Of a stretch of DNA of 64,000 bases, positions 35,745 to 44,804 are shown in pieces. The DNA comes from JAMCRM01 sp035561075 (GTDB lineage Bacteria > Acidobacteriota > Terriglobia > Bryobacterales > Bryobacteraceae). A model generated the notes under the pieces. That model was not told the DNA's origin. It saw only the letters and a program-made list of their open reading frames with translations, and ran no database searches. Made by a program: the position numbers and the translations under genes. The stretch spans positions 1-64,000 of the forward strand of contig DATMYF010000013.1 of assembly GCA_035561075.1 (NCBI GenBank), in the 5' to 3' direction. How positions within the stretch are numbered: position 1 is the stretch's first letter; every line of letters starts with the position of its first letter.

Positions 35745-36614
35745 TCAGGCGCGCCAGCGAACCGCGACCGTCTTGCCGTCCTTCTCGCGATTTCCGCCCA
35801 CGGCCCGGAGGGTAAGTTCCGCACCCTGGCCCGTGAAAGCGGCCTCCAGCCAGCCGACGGGCTCCGCGGCGTCGAAGGTGTAAGCCGTCGCGGGCACGTT
35901 GATCAGGTGAAGCCCATCGGCCTGCTGCTCCATGGCGTACCGGTGGGTGTGCCCGTAGAACACAGCTTTCACCTTGCGGTGGGGCCGCACGACTGCGAGG
36001 AAGCGGTCGCTGTCCAGCAGGGCTCCATCGTTGTCCTCGAGGTTATGGTGCACGAACAACAGCGTCGGGGTGTTGCTCGACGTCCGCAGATATTCGTCGA
36101 GCCAGGTCCGCTGCGCCTTTCCCAGCAGCCCGGGGACGCGGTTTACGAAAATCTGGGAGTCCAGCACAATCAGCCGCACCGGACCAGCCTCGATCACCAG
36201 CACGTGCTTGCCCTTCACCATCGCGGAGGCGCCAGGATGCTCCGCGAACACTTCCAGGAAATTCGCACGGTCGTCGTGATTTCCAAGGGCCATCGCTACC
36301 GGCATACGGCTGAGCGTGGGTTCCAGAAATTGCCGCAACGCGCGATAGTCACCCGGTTTCCCGCTCGTGCGCGCCAAGTCGCCGCTGATCACCATGCCCC
36401 GAACAGGCGACTGAGCCACGCCCTCCAGGACACGCTTCATGTTGTCGTGCAGGTGGAAGCCGCGGTTCTCTGTGGCCGGGTCCTCCGGGATGTGGATATC
36501 GGATAGCAGCGCCCAAGGTTCGGAACCTCCCGGGGCCATTGCGAACACCACACCGCCGAAAGCGGTCTGAAGAAAGGCGCGACGGGACGACGGCGGGAGC
36601 GAGAGATGAGGCAT
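35745..36614 (-). CDS. calcineurin-like phosphoesterase, Tat-exported
   Basis: This 289-residue protein begins with a twin-arginine-like leader (SSRRAFLQTAFGGVVFAMA). The metallophosphoesterase motifs are complete: LLSDIHIPE, MVISGDLARTSG, ALGNHDDRANF, LFVHHNLED and FYGHTHRYA. The length and active site fit icc/cAMP-phosphodiesterase-like enzymes, but an exported location argues for extracytoplasmic phosphoesters. It is probably a single gene, 30 bases downstream of sixA. Confidence 0.88.
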   Translation of the reverse strand: MPHLSLPPSSRRAFLQTAFGGVVFAMAPGGSEPWALLSDIHIPEDPATENRGFHLHDNMKRVLEGVAQSPVRGMVISGDLARTSGKPGDYRALRQFLEPTLSRMPVAMALGNHDDRANFLEVFAEHPGASAMVKGKHVLVIEAGPVRLIVLDSQIFVNRVPGLLGKAQRTWLDEYLRTSSNTPTLLFVHHNLEDNDGALLDSDRFLAVVRPHRKVKAVFYGHTHRYAMEQQADGLHLINVPATAYTFDAAEPVGWLEAAFTGQGAELTLRAVGGNREKDGKTVAVRWRA

Positions 36615-36644
36615 GCAACCAGTATCGCCGATATCGAGCCGCCC

Positions 36645-37124
36645 CTACGCGAGAGCGGGGGTGATCATCCACTTGAGCAGGCCGTTCGGCTGGGCGCTCA
36701 GACGCTCCACTTCGATGGCCAGCATGCTCGCGGTGCCGATCTGAATGCGCAGGGTAGGGGCCTCCAGGAGCACCGCCGCCAAACCGCTCAGGAGCGGCTC
36801 GTGGGCGGTGACGAGCACGGGGCCGGACGGGTGGTGCGCCCGGATCTCGTCCCACGCCTCAAACGGCGAGCCGGAGGGCTGCAGCGCAGCCACACGCTCG
36901 ATGGGTCCGCGGTATCCCAAGATGCGCGCGACGATTTCCGCGGACTGCACTGCCCGGGCATAATTGCTCGACAGGACTGCGGCGGGGGAAACCCGCGCGT
37001 CTCGCGCCCGCGCCGCCACAGCCTCCAGTACGCGGATTCCGTCTTCGGTCAGGACGCGGTCGGCGTCCGAACCGCCGGGCCGCGAGTTGTGCGCTATTCC
37101 GTGCCGCAAGAGGTAGATTTCCAT
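36645..37124 (-). CDS. sixA: SixA-type phosphohistidine phosphatase
   Basis: This is a histidine phosphatase of 159 residues with the catalytic RHG motif at the start (MEIYLLRHGIAHNSRPGGSD, nucleophile His8), the second arginine in SSNYARAVQSAEI, and VLVTAHEPLLSG with the general-acid-side histidine. SixA removes phosphate from histidine-containing phosphotransfer proteins such as NPr in the nitrogen PTS or HPt domains. The target here cannot be seen. Confidence 0.88.
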   Translation of the reverse strand: MEIYLLRHGIAHNSRPGGSDADRVLTEDGIRVLEAVAARARDARVSPAAVLSSNYARAVQSAEIVARILGYRGPIERVAALQPSGSPFEAWDEIRAHHPSGPVLVTAHEPLLSGLAAVLLEAPTLRIQIGTASMLAIEVERLSAQPNGLLKWMITPALA

Positions 37125-37164
37125 CAGGTGTCCTCGCCGGTTGGCATCACTGAGAGGATATCAG

Positions 37165-38808
37165 CTACGTCCGCGGTGCGCGCAGCCGGTAAACGAGGTA
37201 CTCGCGGTTTTGGTAGACCGGGGTGCGGCTCGGGAGCCGGTTCTTGCTCTGGAGGACCATGTAGTCGATGCCCAGGGGTCCGTACTTCGACACGTTCCAG
37301 GTGCGGAACTTGCCCTTATTGACGGCCTGCCAGCGCTGCCACCACTCTTCGCCGAGTTGCCGCAGATAGTTGACCTGCCCGCCGCCCTTCCAGTCCACAT
37401 AAATGGCGCGCAGGGCCTCGGCACGGAAGATGCCGGGAGCCGCACCGTAACCGGCGTCGGCAAAGAGAAACACGGCGTCCTGGTCGGTTTCGGTCCGCGC
37501 CCAGGCAGATAGTTGCGCCAGTTCGGGGGTATGCAGATCCTGGTAGTTCCGGACGCCTCCCAGCATGGGGATGGCGAAGGAGCCTGCCAGCGCCGCCACT
37601 GTCAAGGCTGCCGGCGCCCAGCGGCGCTTAAGGGCATCGGCACGCAGCGCCGCCACCGCTAAGGCGGCCAACCCTACCACGATGGCCGCCCGCTGCCAGG
37701 AAGGAAACTCCACAAGACTGGCGTTCGTGGGCAGCAGGAAGACCGGGATCAGCCACAGGAATGCCCGTACCAGCCGTCCCGCAGCCGCGGCGCGCGCCGC
37801 CGCCACCGCCGCAATCAGCAGCGCCATCAACACCAGAAAGACCAGCGCCCGCGCCGGCTGGAACTGCGGGATCAGCGCCCATTTCATATGCTCCAGTAGC
37901 AGCCAGGAGACCGGAATGCTCAGGACGGCAACGATCGGGAGGCCAACCAGGAAGAACCGCAGGTCCACAGGCGCCTTCGGGCGCAGCTTCCAGTATCCCA
38001 GGCCCGCCACCGCGAGCAGCACCATATAGTGCGGCATCCATTCGCGCGCCCACGTGGACACCCAGACATAGGAGGCTCGCATGCGCTGCAATTGCTCCTG
38101 CTCCGGCGCCAACCGCTGGAAGAAGAGCTGCGCCTCGGTGGCTCCCGCCTGATGACGCGAGGCCACCAGCAGCAGCAGGGTGGCGCAAAGCAGAGGTACC
38201 AGGGCGTATAACCGTCCGCGCATAATTTCCGGCCGCGAGGGCCACAGCACCAGGCAGAAATAGACCGCCCAGAACGGGTACACCGTGGGGGGGTGAATCA
38301 GGAAGGCGACGGAGGCGGCCACGCCGGCCCAGGCATGCCGGCGGTGCGCGATCAGCCCGATGGCCAACAGCAGCAGCGGAGTCGCGAAGCCGCGCGGCGC
38401 GGGCTCGTATTCGAAGGTGAGCACGGAAGGCCCTCCCACCACCGCGCCCAGCGACAAAATGGCGGCTACCAGCAGCGCCGGTCCGGCCGTCAAGCCCACC
38501 GCGGTAGCCATCAGGTACAGGCCCCAGATGCCCAGCGCGCGGGTGATGATCTGTTGGCCCGCGAGCACCTCCCGGAAACCCAGGCCGGTGAGATTGCGCA
38601 ACCCGATCGCAACCTCGTCGTAGATGGTGAAGCTCACGTGCGGCCGCGCCACCAGGATGTCGTTGCGCAGTACCGCGGGGTCCCGCAGGTGCTCCAAAAT
38701 GGGGGCGTAGATCTGGGTGTCCTGTTGCACCCATGTGTGACCGGGGAACTGGAAGAAGCCGACCAGTGTGAGAACCGCGATCCCCGCCGCAACCGCCAGT
38801 TGTTTCAT
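37165..38808 (-). CDS. polytopic membrane protein of unknown function
   Basis: This 547-residue protein has roughly twelve hydrophobic helices and a soluble C-terminal tail of about 120 residues. The loop after the first helix (GHTWVQQDTQIYAPILEHLR) and the tail (DQDAVFLFADAGYGAAPGIF) resemble the outside-facing parts of GT-C glycosyltransferase-like proteins, where an Asp after TM1 is catalytic. The family was not recognised with certainty. It overlaps the TPR gene by 4 bases, so both are co-translated and probably functionally linked. Confidence 0.7.
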   Translation of the reverse strand: MKQLAVAAGIAVLTLVGFFQFPGHTWVQQDTQIYAPILEHLRDPAVLRNDILVARPHVSFTIYDEVAIGLRNLTGLGFREVLAGQQIITRALGIWGLYLMATAVGLTAGPALLVAAILSLGAVVGGPSVLTFEYEPAPRGFATPLLLLAIGLIAHRRHAWAGVAASVAFLIHPPTVYPFWAVYFCLVLWPSRPEIMRGRLYALVPLLCATLLLLVASRHQAGATEAQLFFQRLAPEQEQLQRMRASYVWVSTWAREWMPHYMVLLAVAGLGYWKLRPKAPVDLRFFLVGLPIVAVLSIPVSWLLLEHMKWALIPQFQPARALVFLVLMALLIAAVAAARAAAAGRLVRAFLWLIPVFLLPTNASLVEFPSWQRAAIVVGLAALAVAALRADALKRRWAPAALTVAALAGSFAIPMLGGVRNYQDLHTPELAQLSAWARTETDQDAVFLFADAGYGAAPGIFRAEALRAIYVDWKGGGQVNYLRQLGEEWWQRWQAVNKGKFRTWNVSKYGPLGIDYMVLQSKNRLPSRTPVYQNREYLVYRLRAPRT

Positions 38809-39491
38809 TGCGGCGGCGTTTTCTCCAGTTGCTGTTTCGCCCAGACGCGGCTGGGGTTAAGCTGCAGGGCCTTCGTGAACGCTTTGCGAGCTTCGGCGTT
38901 GTTCTTTTCTTTGCGCAGGCCCAGGCCGAGCCAGAGCCACGCGTCGGCGGAGGCGGGGTTCAATTGGAGGGCCTTTCGGAAATCGGCGACGGCGAGTGCC
39001 GGGCCACCCCCGAATGCCGCCGGCAGGTAGTAGTTCCCTACCCCGCGCGCCAGCCACGCTCCGGACGATTTCGGGTCGAGTTCCAGAGCCTTATTGACAG
39101 CGTCGCGGGCGCGCTTGCCATAACTGAGTCCCGCGAGGACGTTGGCCGGGATCACCTGTCCGCAGAGCGTGCCCAGCACCCGGTGGTACTCGGCTTTGTC
39201 CGGTTTAAGGGACACGGCCCGTTCGGCCGTGCGGATGCCGGCTTCGGCGGCGCGCTGCGCCAGCGCCTTGTCCCGCAACTCCAGCGCCACCTCCGCAAGG
39301 TACGACGATGCCAGTGCCGCCTGATACTGCCGGGCCGCGTCGCCGGGAGCTTTCTCCGCCGCCGAGCCGGCTTTTGCTACGATCGCTTCGAGCGCGGGCC
39401 GGTCCTGCCGGTCGCGCGCCGATTCCAATTCACCGCCCGCCGCCACGACGGACGCCGCCACAAACAACCACAGTAGAGCCGGAGTTCGCAT
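38805..39491 (-). CDS. tetratricopeptide repeat protein, exported
   Basis: This 228-residue protein has an N-terminal signal peptide (MRTPALLWLFVAASVVAAGG). TPR-type repeats include DAVNKALELDPKSSGAWLAR, then AVADFRKALQLNPASADAWL and ARKAFTKALQLNPSRVWA. Such repeats are protein-interaction scaffolds. The ATGA overlap with the downstream membrane protein gene suggests that they act as a pair at the membrane. Confidence 0.85.
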   Translation of the reverse strand: MRTPALLWLFVAASVVAAGGELESARDRQDRPALEAIVAKAGSAAEKAPGDAARQYQAALASSYLAEVALELRDKALAQRAAEAGIRTAERAVSLKPDKAEYHRVLGTLCGQVIPANVLAGLSYGKRARDAVNKALELDPKSSGAWLARGVGNYYLPAAFGGGPALAVADFRKALQLNPASADAWLWLGLGLRKEKNNAEARKAFTKALQLNPSRVWAKQQLEKTPPQ

Positions 39492-39519
39492 CTCGTTCTA
39501 TTCTAGTGGGAATCCTGGC

Positions 39520-40725
39520 CTAGAGCGCGGCAACGCGTCGCTGGACGACCAGAAAATAGATCGCCAACCCCATCAACAGCAGTCCGTTCACCGCCAGTAC
39601 CGAAGGCGCCGAGAAGACCGGCACCAGCCACCCCGTGGTGAGGCTCCCAAACGGCATGCCCCCCCGGAAAGCCACGTTGTACACGCTCATTACCCGCCCG
39701 CGCATCTCATTCGCGGTATTGAGCTGCACGAGGGAACTGATGGTCGCGAACACGGAGATCAGCGACGCACCCGTCAGAAACAGCAGGACGCAGCTCAACA
39801 CCAGGTTGGTCGAAAGAGCAAAGGCCGTAATCCCGGCTCCCATGACGATGAGCATGATCAGCGCCGCCCTGCCTTTGTTGGGGAGGTGCCCCATCCCCGC
39901 AACCACCAGGGCTCCCGTGATAGATCCCACGCCCGAGCAGACCAGGAAGATAGTGAACGTGGTGGGGCCGTGGTGGAAAACATCTTTGGCGAACACTGGC
40001 AGGAAGGTGATGAGCGGTACGGCGAGGGCGGTCATGCAGAAGGCAAGCACAATCAGGGCGGTCATGGCGGATTGCCGCCGCATATACCGCAGCCCCTGCT
40101 GCATGCTGGCCAGCATGGTTTCGGTAGTGCGTTCCGGCACGAACCGCACGGTCAGCAGCAGCAGCGAGATCACCACCGCGACGAAGGAAACGCCGTTCAG
40201 GGCGAAGCACCACACCGCACCCAACTGAGTGAAAGCAAGGCCCCCCAGCACCGGACCGATCACGCGCGCCAGATTGAACTGGATCGAGTTTAGCGCGATG
40301 GCGTTGTGCAGGTCCTCTTTTTTCACCAGCATAGGTACGAGAGCCTGGTACGCCGGCCCGCCGAACGCCTGCGCCAGTCCGGTTACGAACGACAGCGTCA
40401 GGATGTGCCACACCTTCACCACCCCGAAACCGATCAGTGCGGCCAGCATAAAGGCACACGACATCTGTACGAACTGGGACAGGAGCAGGATGCGGCGCCG
40501 TTCCACGCGGTCCGCCACCACCCCGCCCACCAGCGAAAACAGGAAGATAGGAATCTCGCCGAGGAAGGCGTCCAGGCCAAGCAGGAAAGGTGAGCCGGAA
40601 ATAGACAGCACCAGCCAGCTCTGCGCCACCTTCTGCATCCAGGTGCCTACACTGGAGGTGCAGGCTCCGATCCAGAGCAGCCGGTAGTCGCGGTACTCGA
40701 ACGCCTTAAAGACCTGCTGGATCAC
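39520..40725 (-). CDS. MFS transporter (EntS/MFS_3-like)
   Basis: This 401-residue transporter has twelve predicted helices. The N-terminal pattern FKAFEYRDYRLLWIGACTSS and motif A GGVVADRVERRRILLLSQF are characteristic of the EntS-like MFS_3 group. Members export siderophores, drugs or unknown metabolites; the substrate here is unknown. It lies 4 bases from the VOC gene on the same strand, consistent with a resistance or export pair. Confidence 0.88.
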   Translation of the reverse strand: MIQQVFKAFEYRDYRLLWIGACTSSVGTWMQKVAQSWLVLSISGSPFLLGLDAFLGEIPIFLFSLVGGVVADRVERRRILLLSQFVQMSCAFMLAALIGFGVVKVWHILTLSFVTGLAQAFGGPAYQALVPMLVKKEDLHNAIALNSIQFNLARVIGPVLGGLAFTQLGAVWCFALNGVSFVAVVISLLLLTVRFVPERTTETMLASMQQGLRYMRRQSAMTALIVLAFCMTALAVPLITFLPVFAKDVFHHGPTTFTIFLVCSGVGSITGALVVAGMGHLPNKGRAALIMLIVMGAGITAFALSTNLVLSCVLLFLTGASLISVFATISSLVQLNTANEMRGRVMSVYNVAFRGGMPFGSLTTGWLVPVFSAPSVLAVNGLLLMGLAIYFLVVQRRVAAL

Positions 40726-40729
40726 TGGT

Positions 40730-41104
40730 TTACGGCAGCGGTTGGGGGCGCCGGATGAGATGCAGGTAATTGCCGTCCAGGTCCGTGAAGAACGCCAGCC
40801 GGTTGCCGTTTATCTCGATCGGCTCCCCAACGAAGCGCACGCCGGAAGCGCGGAGTTGCCGGCAGCCCTCGTCGAAGTCGTCCACCATCACCGCCAGGTG
40901 ACGCAGCCCGGGGTCTTTCATGCCCTGCTCGGCTCGTTCGCCGGCCGATGGGATGATCTCCAGCATGGCTCCGTTCGGGGCTTTCACAAAGTAGTTCCCG
41001 GCGTATTCGTAGTTGATCACGAATTGCAGGTGGTCGACATACCACTGGGCGAGTTTGAGCGGATCCGGGGAGGCGATCGCGGTGTGCTCCAGTCCTGTGA
41101 ACAT
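40730..41104 (-). CDS. VOC family (glyoxalase/dioxygenase fold) protein
   Basis: This 124-residue single-domain vicinal-oxygen-chelate protein shows GLEHTAIASPDPLKLAQWY (first ligand His), NGAMLEIIP (Glu), GLRHLAVMVDD (His) and FFTDLDGNYLHLIRR. In the last motif, the usual metal-ligand Glu is replaced by His, so metal binding may be altered. Members include glyoxalase I, resistance proteins and epimerases; the function is not assignable. It is upstream of and adjacent to the MFS transporter gene. Confidence 0.82.
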   Translation of the reverse strand: MFTGLEHTAIASPDPLKLAQWYVDHLQFVINYEYAGNYFVKAPNGAMLEIIPSAGERAEQGMKDPGLRHLAVMVDDFDEGCRQLRASGVRFVGEPIEINGNRLAFFTDLDGNYLHLIRRPQPLP

Positions 41105-41242
41105 ACGCGGATTGTAGCACCCCGGGCGCGACGTTTATCCTGCCACAAACCCGCAACGCGGAGGGGGTCTGGCGCGTTTATACAGTAGCGGATCAAGTCC
41201 GCCCGTATTCGGCGTATAGTGTAAATATCAGGAGTTTTGACG

Positions 41243-42253
41243 ATGAAAAGACTCGTCGTTTTGCCGGTAGCCGTACTGGCCGCACTCAGTCTGCTGGTTC
41301 CCGCGTCATACGCGAAAGACAAAAAGCCGAAGAAGAAAGACCCCGACGAGATCGGCAATCGCGATGTCGGCCGGGGGGTGAACTTCTACTCGCTCGAAAA
41401 AGAGATTGCGCTCGGCAAGCAGTTGGCGCAGGAGGTGGAGCGCGAGGCCAAGATCGTGGACGATCCGGTGGTGGCGGAATACGTCAACCGCGTCGGCCAG
41501 AACCTGGTGCGCAACTCCGACGCCAAGGTGCCCTTCACCATCAAGGTGGTCGACGCCGAGGAGATTAACGCCTTCGCCCTGCCCGGCGGCTTCTTTTTCG
41601 TGAACGCGGGCCTGATCATGAAGGCCGAGACGGAAGCCGAACTGGCGGGCGTGATGGCGCACGAGATTGCGCATGTGGCCGCACGGCATGGCACCCGGCA
41701 GGCCACCCGCGGCTCGATTATCAACTACGCCAGCATCCCCCTGATCTTCATGGGCGGCTGGACGGGTTACGCCATCCGGCAGGGCGCGGGGCTGGCTATC
41801 CCACTCGGGTTCCTGAACTTCTCCCGCGGTTTCGAGCGCGAAGCGGACACCTTGGGGCTCCAGTACCTGTACAAAGCAGGCTACGACCCGGCCGCATTCG
41901 TGGACTTCTTCGAAAAGATCCAATCGCTCGAAAAGAAGAAACCCGGCTCCATCTCGAAGGTCTTCTCGACGCACCCCATGACCGACGACCGCATCAAGTC
42001 GGCGCAGGAGGATATCCAGAAGTCGCTCGAGCCGAAGCCCGAGTACGTGGTCACCACCTCGGAATTCAACGATGTGAAGGCGAGACTGATGGCCATGAAC
42101 AACCGCCGTAAGGTGGATAAGGAAGATCCTAACCGGCCGCGCCTGCGTCGTGCGCCCGGCAGCGGCACCGGCCCTGTCGATGCGGACGAAGACGGCAAGA
42201 AGCCCAAGGCCGACGAAGAAGAACGGCCTACCCTGAAGCGTCGCGACCAATAA
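41243..42253 (+). CDS. M48 family metalloprotease, exported
   Basis: This 336-residue protein has a signal peptide, then the M48 zinc motif HEIAHVAARHGTRQ (His140, His144) and the third-ligand region FEREADTLGLQYLYKAGYDP. It resembles BepA/YfgC, a periplasmic protease and chaperone for outer-membrane proteins, but without the long TPR domain. The C-terminal 60 residues are charged and low-complexity. ATG 41243 is used because AGGAG is 9 bases upstream. A strong terminator follows the stop. Confidence 0.9.
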   Translation: MKRLVVLPVAVLAALSLLVPASYAKDKKPKKKDPDEIGNRDVGRGVNFYSLEKEIALGKQLAQEVEREAKIVDDPVVAEYVNRVGQNLVRNSDAKVPFTIKVVDAEEINAFALPGGFFFVNAGLIMKAETEAELAGVMAHEIAHVAARHGTRQATRGSIINYASIPLIFMGGWTGYAIRQGAGLAIPLGFLNFSRGFEREADTLGLQYLYKAGYDPAAFVDFFEKIQSLEKKKPGSISKVFSTHPMTDDRIKSAQEDIQKSLEPKPEYVVTTSEFNDVKARLMAMNNRRKVDKEDPNRPRLRRAPGSGTGPVDADEDGKKPKADEEERPTLKRRDQ

Positions 42254-42288
42254 CGACGCATCGGTAACGCCGAGAACGGTACTGGAGA

Positions 42289-42318
42289 GGCCGCCCCAAC
42301 GGCAGGGCGGCCTTTTCT
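42289..42318 (+). terminator. rho-independent terminator after the M48 gene
   Basis: GGCCGCCC (42289-42296) pairs with GGGCGGCC (42305-42312) around an 8-base loop and is followed by TTTTCTTATTT. The T-run is only on the plus strand, so it ends M48 transcription and separates it from the convergent recJ operon. Confidence 0.9.
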
Positions 42319-42321
42319 TAT

Positions 42322-44079
42322 TTATGAGGCGGAGATGGCCGTAGCGTGTCCACCCGTCTGCCGGAATTCCCGCAACACCGCGCACCAGGACGCATAGCCC
42401 CGCGCCGCCGAATAGGGGTCTTCCTCCAGCCTGAACGCCACGTCCAGGCGTGTGCCCGGCGCCAGTTCGCCCACGCGCCCGGCAAAGTTCCACGCCTTGA
42501 GCACCAGTGTTTGGCCGTTTTGCCGCACGGTCACCCGGAGGTGCTTCTCCTTCATCACGACGGGCGTCCCCGCCACCTCCACGTCCAGTGCGCCGAATAG
42601 CGGAGCGGGGTTGCCGTGGCCGAACGGCGCCAGCGCGAAGACTTCCGCGGCGCTGCGCTCGTTGATTTCCCGCAGCTCCAGCAAGGCCTCGATCTCCACT
42701 TCGGGGGCAAGATCCGCAGGAGTCAGCCGCGCCGCCGCCCAGGAGTTGAAGCGCTCGCGGAACTCCGGCACGCGCTCTCCCCGCAGCGTCAGCCCGGCTG
42801 CGTGCTTGTGACCGCCGAACCGTTCGAAGAGTTCCGGCATGGCTTCGAGCGCCTCGAGCAGATGGAACGCCGGGATACTGCGCCCGGAGCCCTGCGCCAG
42901 GCCCTCGGCACTGTCCAGCCCGAGCACGAATACCGGCCGGTGGAAGCGTTCGGTAATTCGGCTGGCCACGATTCCGAGCACCCCGCGATGCCAGTTCTCG
43001 CCGCAAAACACCAGCGCAAACCGGCCGTCCACGGGCTCCCGCAGGCACTCGTCGAGGATCTGGCGCGTGATGGCCTCCTCGGTTTGCTGGCGCTCTTCAT
43101 TAAGCTGCTGTAATTGCGCCGCAATCTCGCGGGCGCGCGCCTCATCGCCGGTAAGGAAGAGTTCGATCACCGCCTCGGCGGTGTCCATGCGGCCGGCTGC
43201 ATTGATCCGCGGCGCGATCCGGAAAGCTACCTGCGTCGACGTCGGGACGGTGCCGGCGGGGCACCCGGAAACGTCCAGCAAGGCCCGCAGCCCGGGGCTA
43301 CGCACGTCTCCCAAACCCGCGAGCCCATGTTTCACCATGATTCGGTTTTCGCCCGTGAGGGGCACCACGTCCGCAACAGTCCCGATCGCCACCAACTTCA
43401 GCAGCGACTCGGTGATCCGCCGTATCTTCCCCGCGTCCCAGCCGAGCGTTGCCATCAGCGCCTGAGCCAGCTTGAACGCCACCCCGGCGCCGCACAGGTT
43501 CTTGTCGGGATACGGGCAATCCGGGCGGTTGGGGTTGAGCACCGCCACCGCGGGCGGCAGGTCGGCCTCGGGCAGGTGGTGGTCCGTCACGATCACATCC
43601 ACGCCCAGCCCGGCGGCGCACCGCACTACTTCGCCGGCGCGAATCCCCGTATCCACGCTGACAATGAGGCGCACACCCGCTTCCGCGGCCTCCCGGATGG
43701 CATCCTCTCGCATCCCGTAGCCGTCCCGGATGCGATGCGGCACCTTGAAATCGGCATTCCCCCCGGCCAGCCGGATGGCGGTTTTCAGGATCACCACCGC
43801 GGTGGTGCCGTCCACATCGTAGTCGCCGTAGATAAGGATGCGCTCGCCATTGGCAATGGCGCGCTTCAGGCGCTCCACGGCCTTCGGCAAGCCCGCCAGC
43901 AGTTCGGGGGGGTGAAGGTGATCAAGAGATGGGTTGAGGAACCTGCGGGCGGTTTCCGGATCTCGAAGATCGCGTGCGCAGAGGACTTTGGCTACGGGAA
44001 GGCCGATGCCGAGCGACGCGGCCAGCCTGGCGGCCTCCTCACCACTCCCGGCGGGGAGGCGCCAGCGGGATTCGATCAT
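42322..44079 (-). CDS. recJ: single-stranded-DNA-specific 5'-3' exonuclease RecJ
   Basis: This 585-residue protein has the DHH phosphoesterase motifs in order: ILIYGDYDVDGTTA, VSVDTGIRAGE, VTDHHLPEADLPPA, and the DHHA1 motif FGGHKHAAGLTL, with the OB-fold region after it. RecJ degrades single strands in recombination repair and mismatch repair. It is the last gene of the leftward operon that begins with a microcompartment shell protein, 12 bases after the acidic protein gene; co-transcription is probable, a functional link is not. Confidence 0.95.
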   Translation of the reverse strand: MIESRWRLPAGSGEEAARLAASLGIGLPVAKVLCARDLRDPETARRFLNPSLDHLHPPELLAGLPKAVERLKRAIANGERILIYGDYDVDGTTAVVILKTAIRLAGGNADFKVPHRIRDGYGMREDAIREAAEAGVRLIVSVDTGIRAGEVVRCAAGLGVDVIVTDHHLPEADLPPAVAVLNPNRPDCPYPDKNLCGAGVAFKLAQALMATLGWDAGKIRRITESLLKLVAIGTVADVVPLTGENRIMVKHGLAGLGDVRSPGLRALLDVSGCPAGTVPTSTQVAFRIAPRINAAGRMDTAEAVIELFLTGDEARAREIAAQLQQLNEERQQTEEAITRQILDECLREPVDGRFALVFCGENWHRGVLGIVASRITERFHRPVFVLGLDSAEGLAQGSGRSIPAFHLLEALEAMPELFERFGGHKHAAGLTLRGERVPEFRERFNSWAAARLTPADLAPEVEIEALLELREINERSAAEVFALAPFGHGNPAPLFGALDVEVAGTPVVMKEKHLRVTVRQNGQTLVLKAWNFAGRVGELAPGTRLDVAFRLEEDPYSAARGYASWCAVLREFRQTGGHATAISAS

Positions 44080-44091
44080 CGCGTCGGTGCG

Positions 44092-44583
44092 TCAGTTTCG
44101 GGAAAAATAGCCGCCCAGCGAATCGCCCCCGATGTCTTCTTCGGCGGGCATGTGCGACATGACGTCCTCTTCGATGCCCAGAAACTCGTCGTACCAGTCC
44201 GGCCGTACCTCGTACACGAACATGCGATTTTCGTGGTCGAAGGCCAGTTCCAGGGAGCAGGTCACTCCCACGTAGGCACGCAACTCGCGCAAGCGGCGCT
44301 CGATCTCACGCTGCTCGTCACGTTCCATCTCAGACTCTTCGATCTGTTCCTGGAGCTCGTCGATGTCCTCGGTCTCGAACTCGCGCGTGGCAAAGATCAC
44401 CATGGTGGCGCCCGCCTTGCGTGCGGTCTCAAGAAACATCTGGTAGTCGGGGTATTGCTCGGCGTCCCAGAGGACCAGTTCCAGTCCCTCCATGGCGCCG
44501 GGCGTGCTGCGGAAAACCGCGAGACCCGCACGTTCCAGGTACTCCTCGATCTCCCGCTTCAGGGTGTTCAGGTTGATATCCAC
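44092..44583 (-). CDS. acidic coiled-coil protein of unknown function
   Basis: This 163-residue soluble protein has a highly charged central helix (DIDELQEQIEESEMERDEQR) likely to form a coiled coil, and an acidic C-terminus. No family was recognised. The start is GTG at 44583, and its ribosome binding site (GAGGT) overlaps the stop codon at 44592-44594 of the open frame that follows the aldehyde dehydrogenase. It is therefore translationally coupled to that frame. It may be a microcompartment accessory protein, but the sequence does not show that. Confidence 0.75.
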   Translation of the reverse strand: MDINLNTLKREIEEYLERAGLAVFRSTPGAMEGLELVLWDAEQYPDYQMFLETARKAGATMVIFATREFETEDIDELQEQIEESEMERDEQREIERRLRELRAYVGVTCSLELAFDHENRMFVYEVRPDWYDEFLGIEEDVMSHMPAEEDIGGDSLGGYFSRN

Positions 44584-44591
44584 GTTCTACC

Positions 44592-44804
44592 TCAGCGCTG
44601 GGCCATGACCAGAATACCAGAGGAACCGCCCGCATCGCGTGCGGAAGGCGTCACTATGGTCTTGGGTCCGATGAAGATCTTGCGCCCTTCTTTTACGGCG
44701 TCGCGGACATCGGCCTCACATACGAAATCGGCAATTTTGGTCGCAGGCGCCGACACTTCGGGCGCGGGCGGCTGCGGCGCGACCGCGCCGCCGCCTCCGG
44801 CCAG
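44592..44804 (-). CDS. 70-codon open extension after the ALDH stop codon
   Basis: Immediately after the TGA of the aldehyde dehydrogenase the same frame stays open for 70 codons to a TGA at 44592. It encodes a Gly/Pro/Ala linker (LAGGGGAVAPQPPAPEV) and then a compact domain (TKIADFVCEADVRDAVKEGR, KIFIGPKTIVTPSARDAGGS). The domain resembles, from memory, the short strand-helix module at the N-terminus of EutT/EutQ-type microcompartment proteins. No ATG, GTG or TTG with a ribosome binding site precedes it (only GTG 44756, unsupported). It is either reached by stop-codon readthrough or is a remnant of a longer ALDH. Confidence 0.6.
   Translation of the reverse strand: MAGGGGAVAPQPPAPEVSAPATKIADFVCEADVRDAVKEGRKIFIGPKTIVTPSARDAGGSSGILVMAQR
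44774..44791 (-). other. hairpin 13 bases after the ALDH TGA
   Basis: GCGGCGC (44791-44785) pairs perfectly with GCGCCGC (44780-44774) around a GGTC loop, beginning 13 bases downstream of the TGA at 44807-44805. Recoding signals such as bacterial SECIS elements are stem-loops at about this distance, but the surrounding sequence is very GC-rich, so chance is possible. Confidence 0.4.
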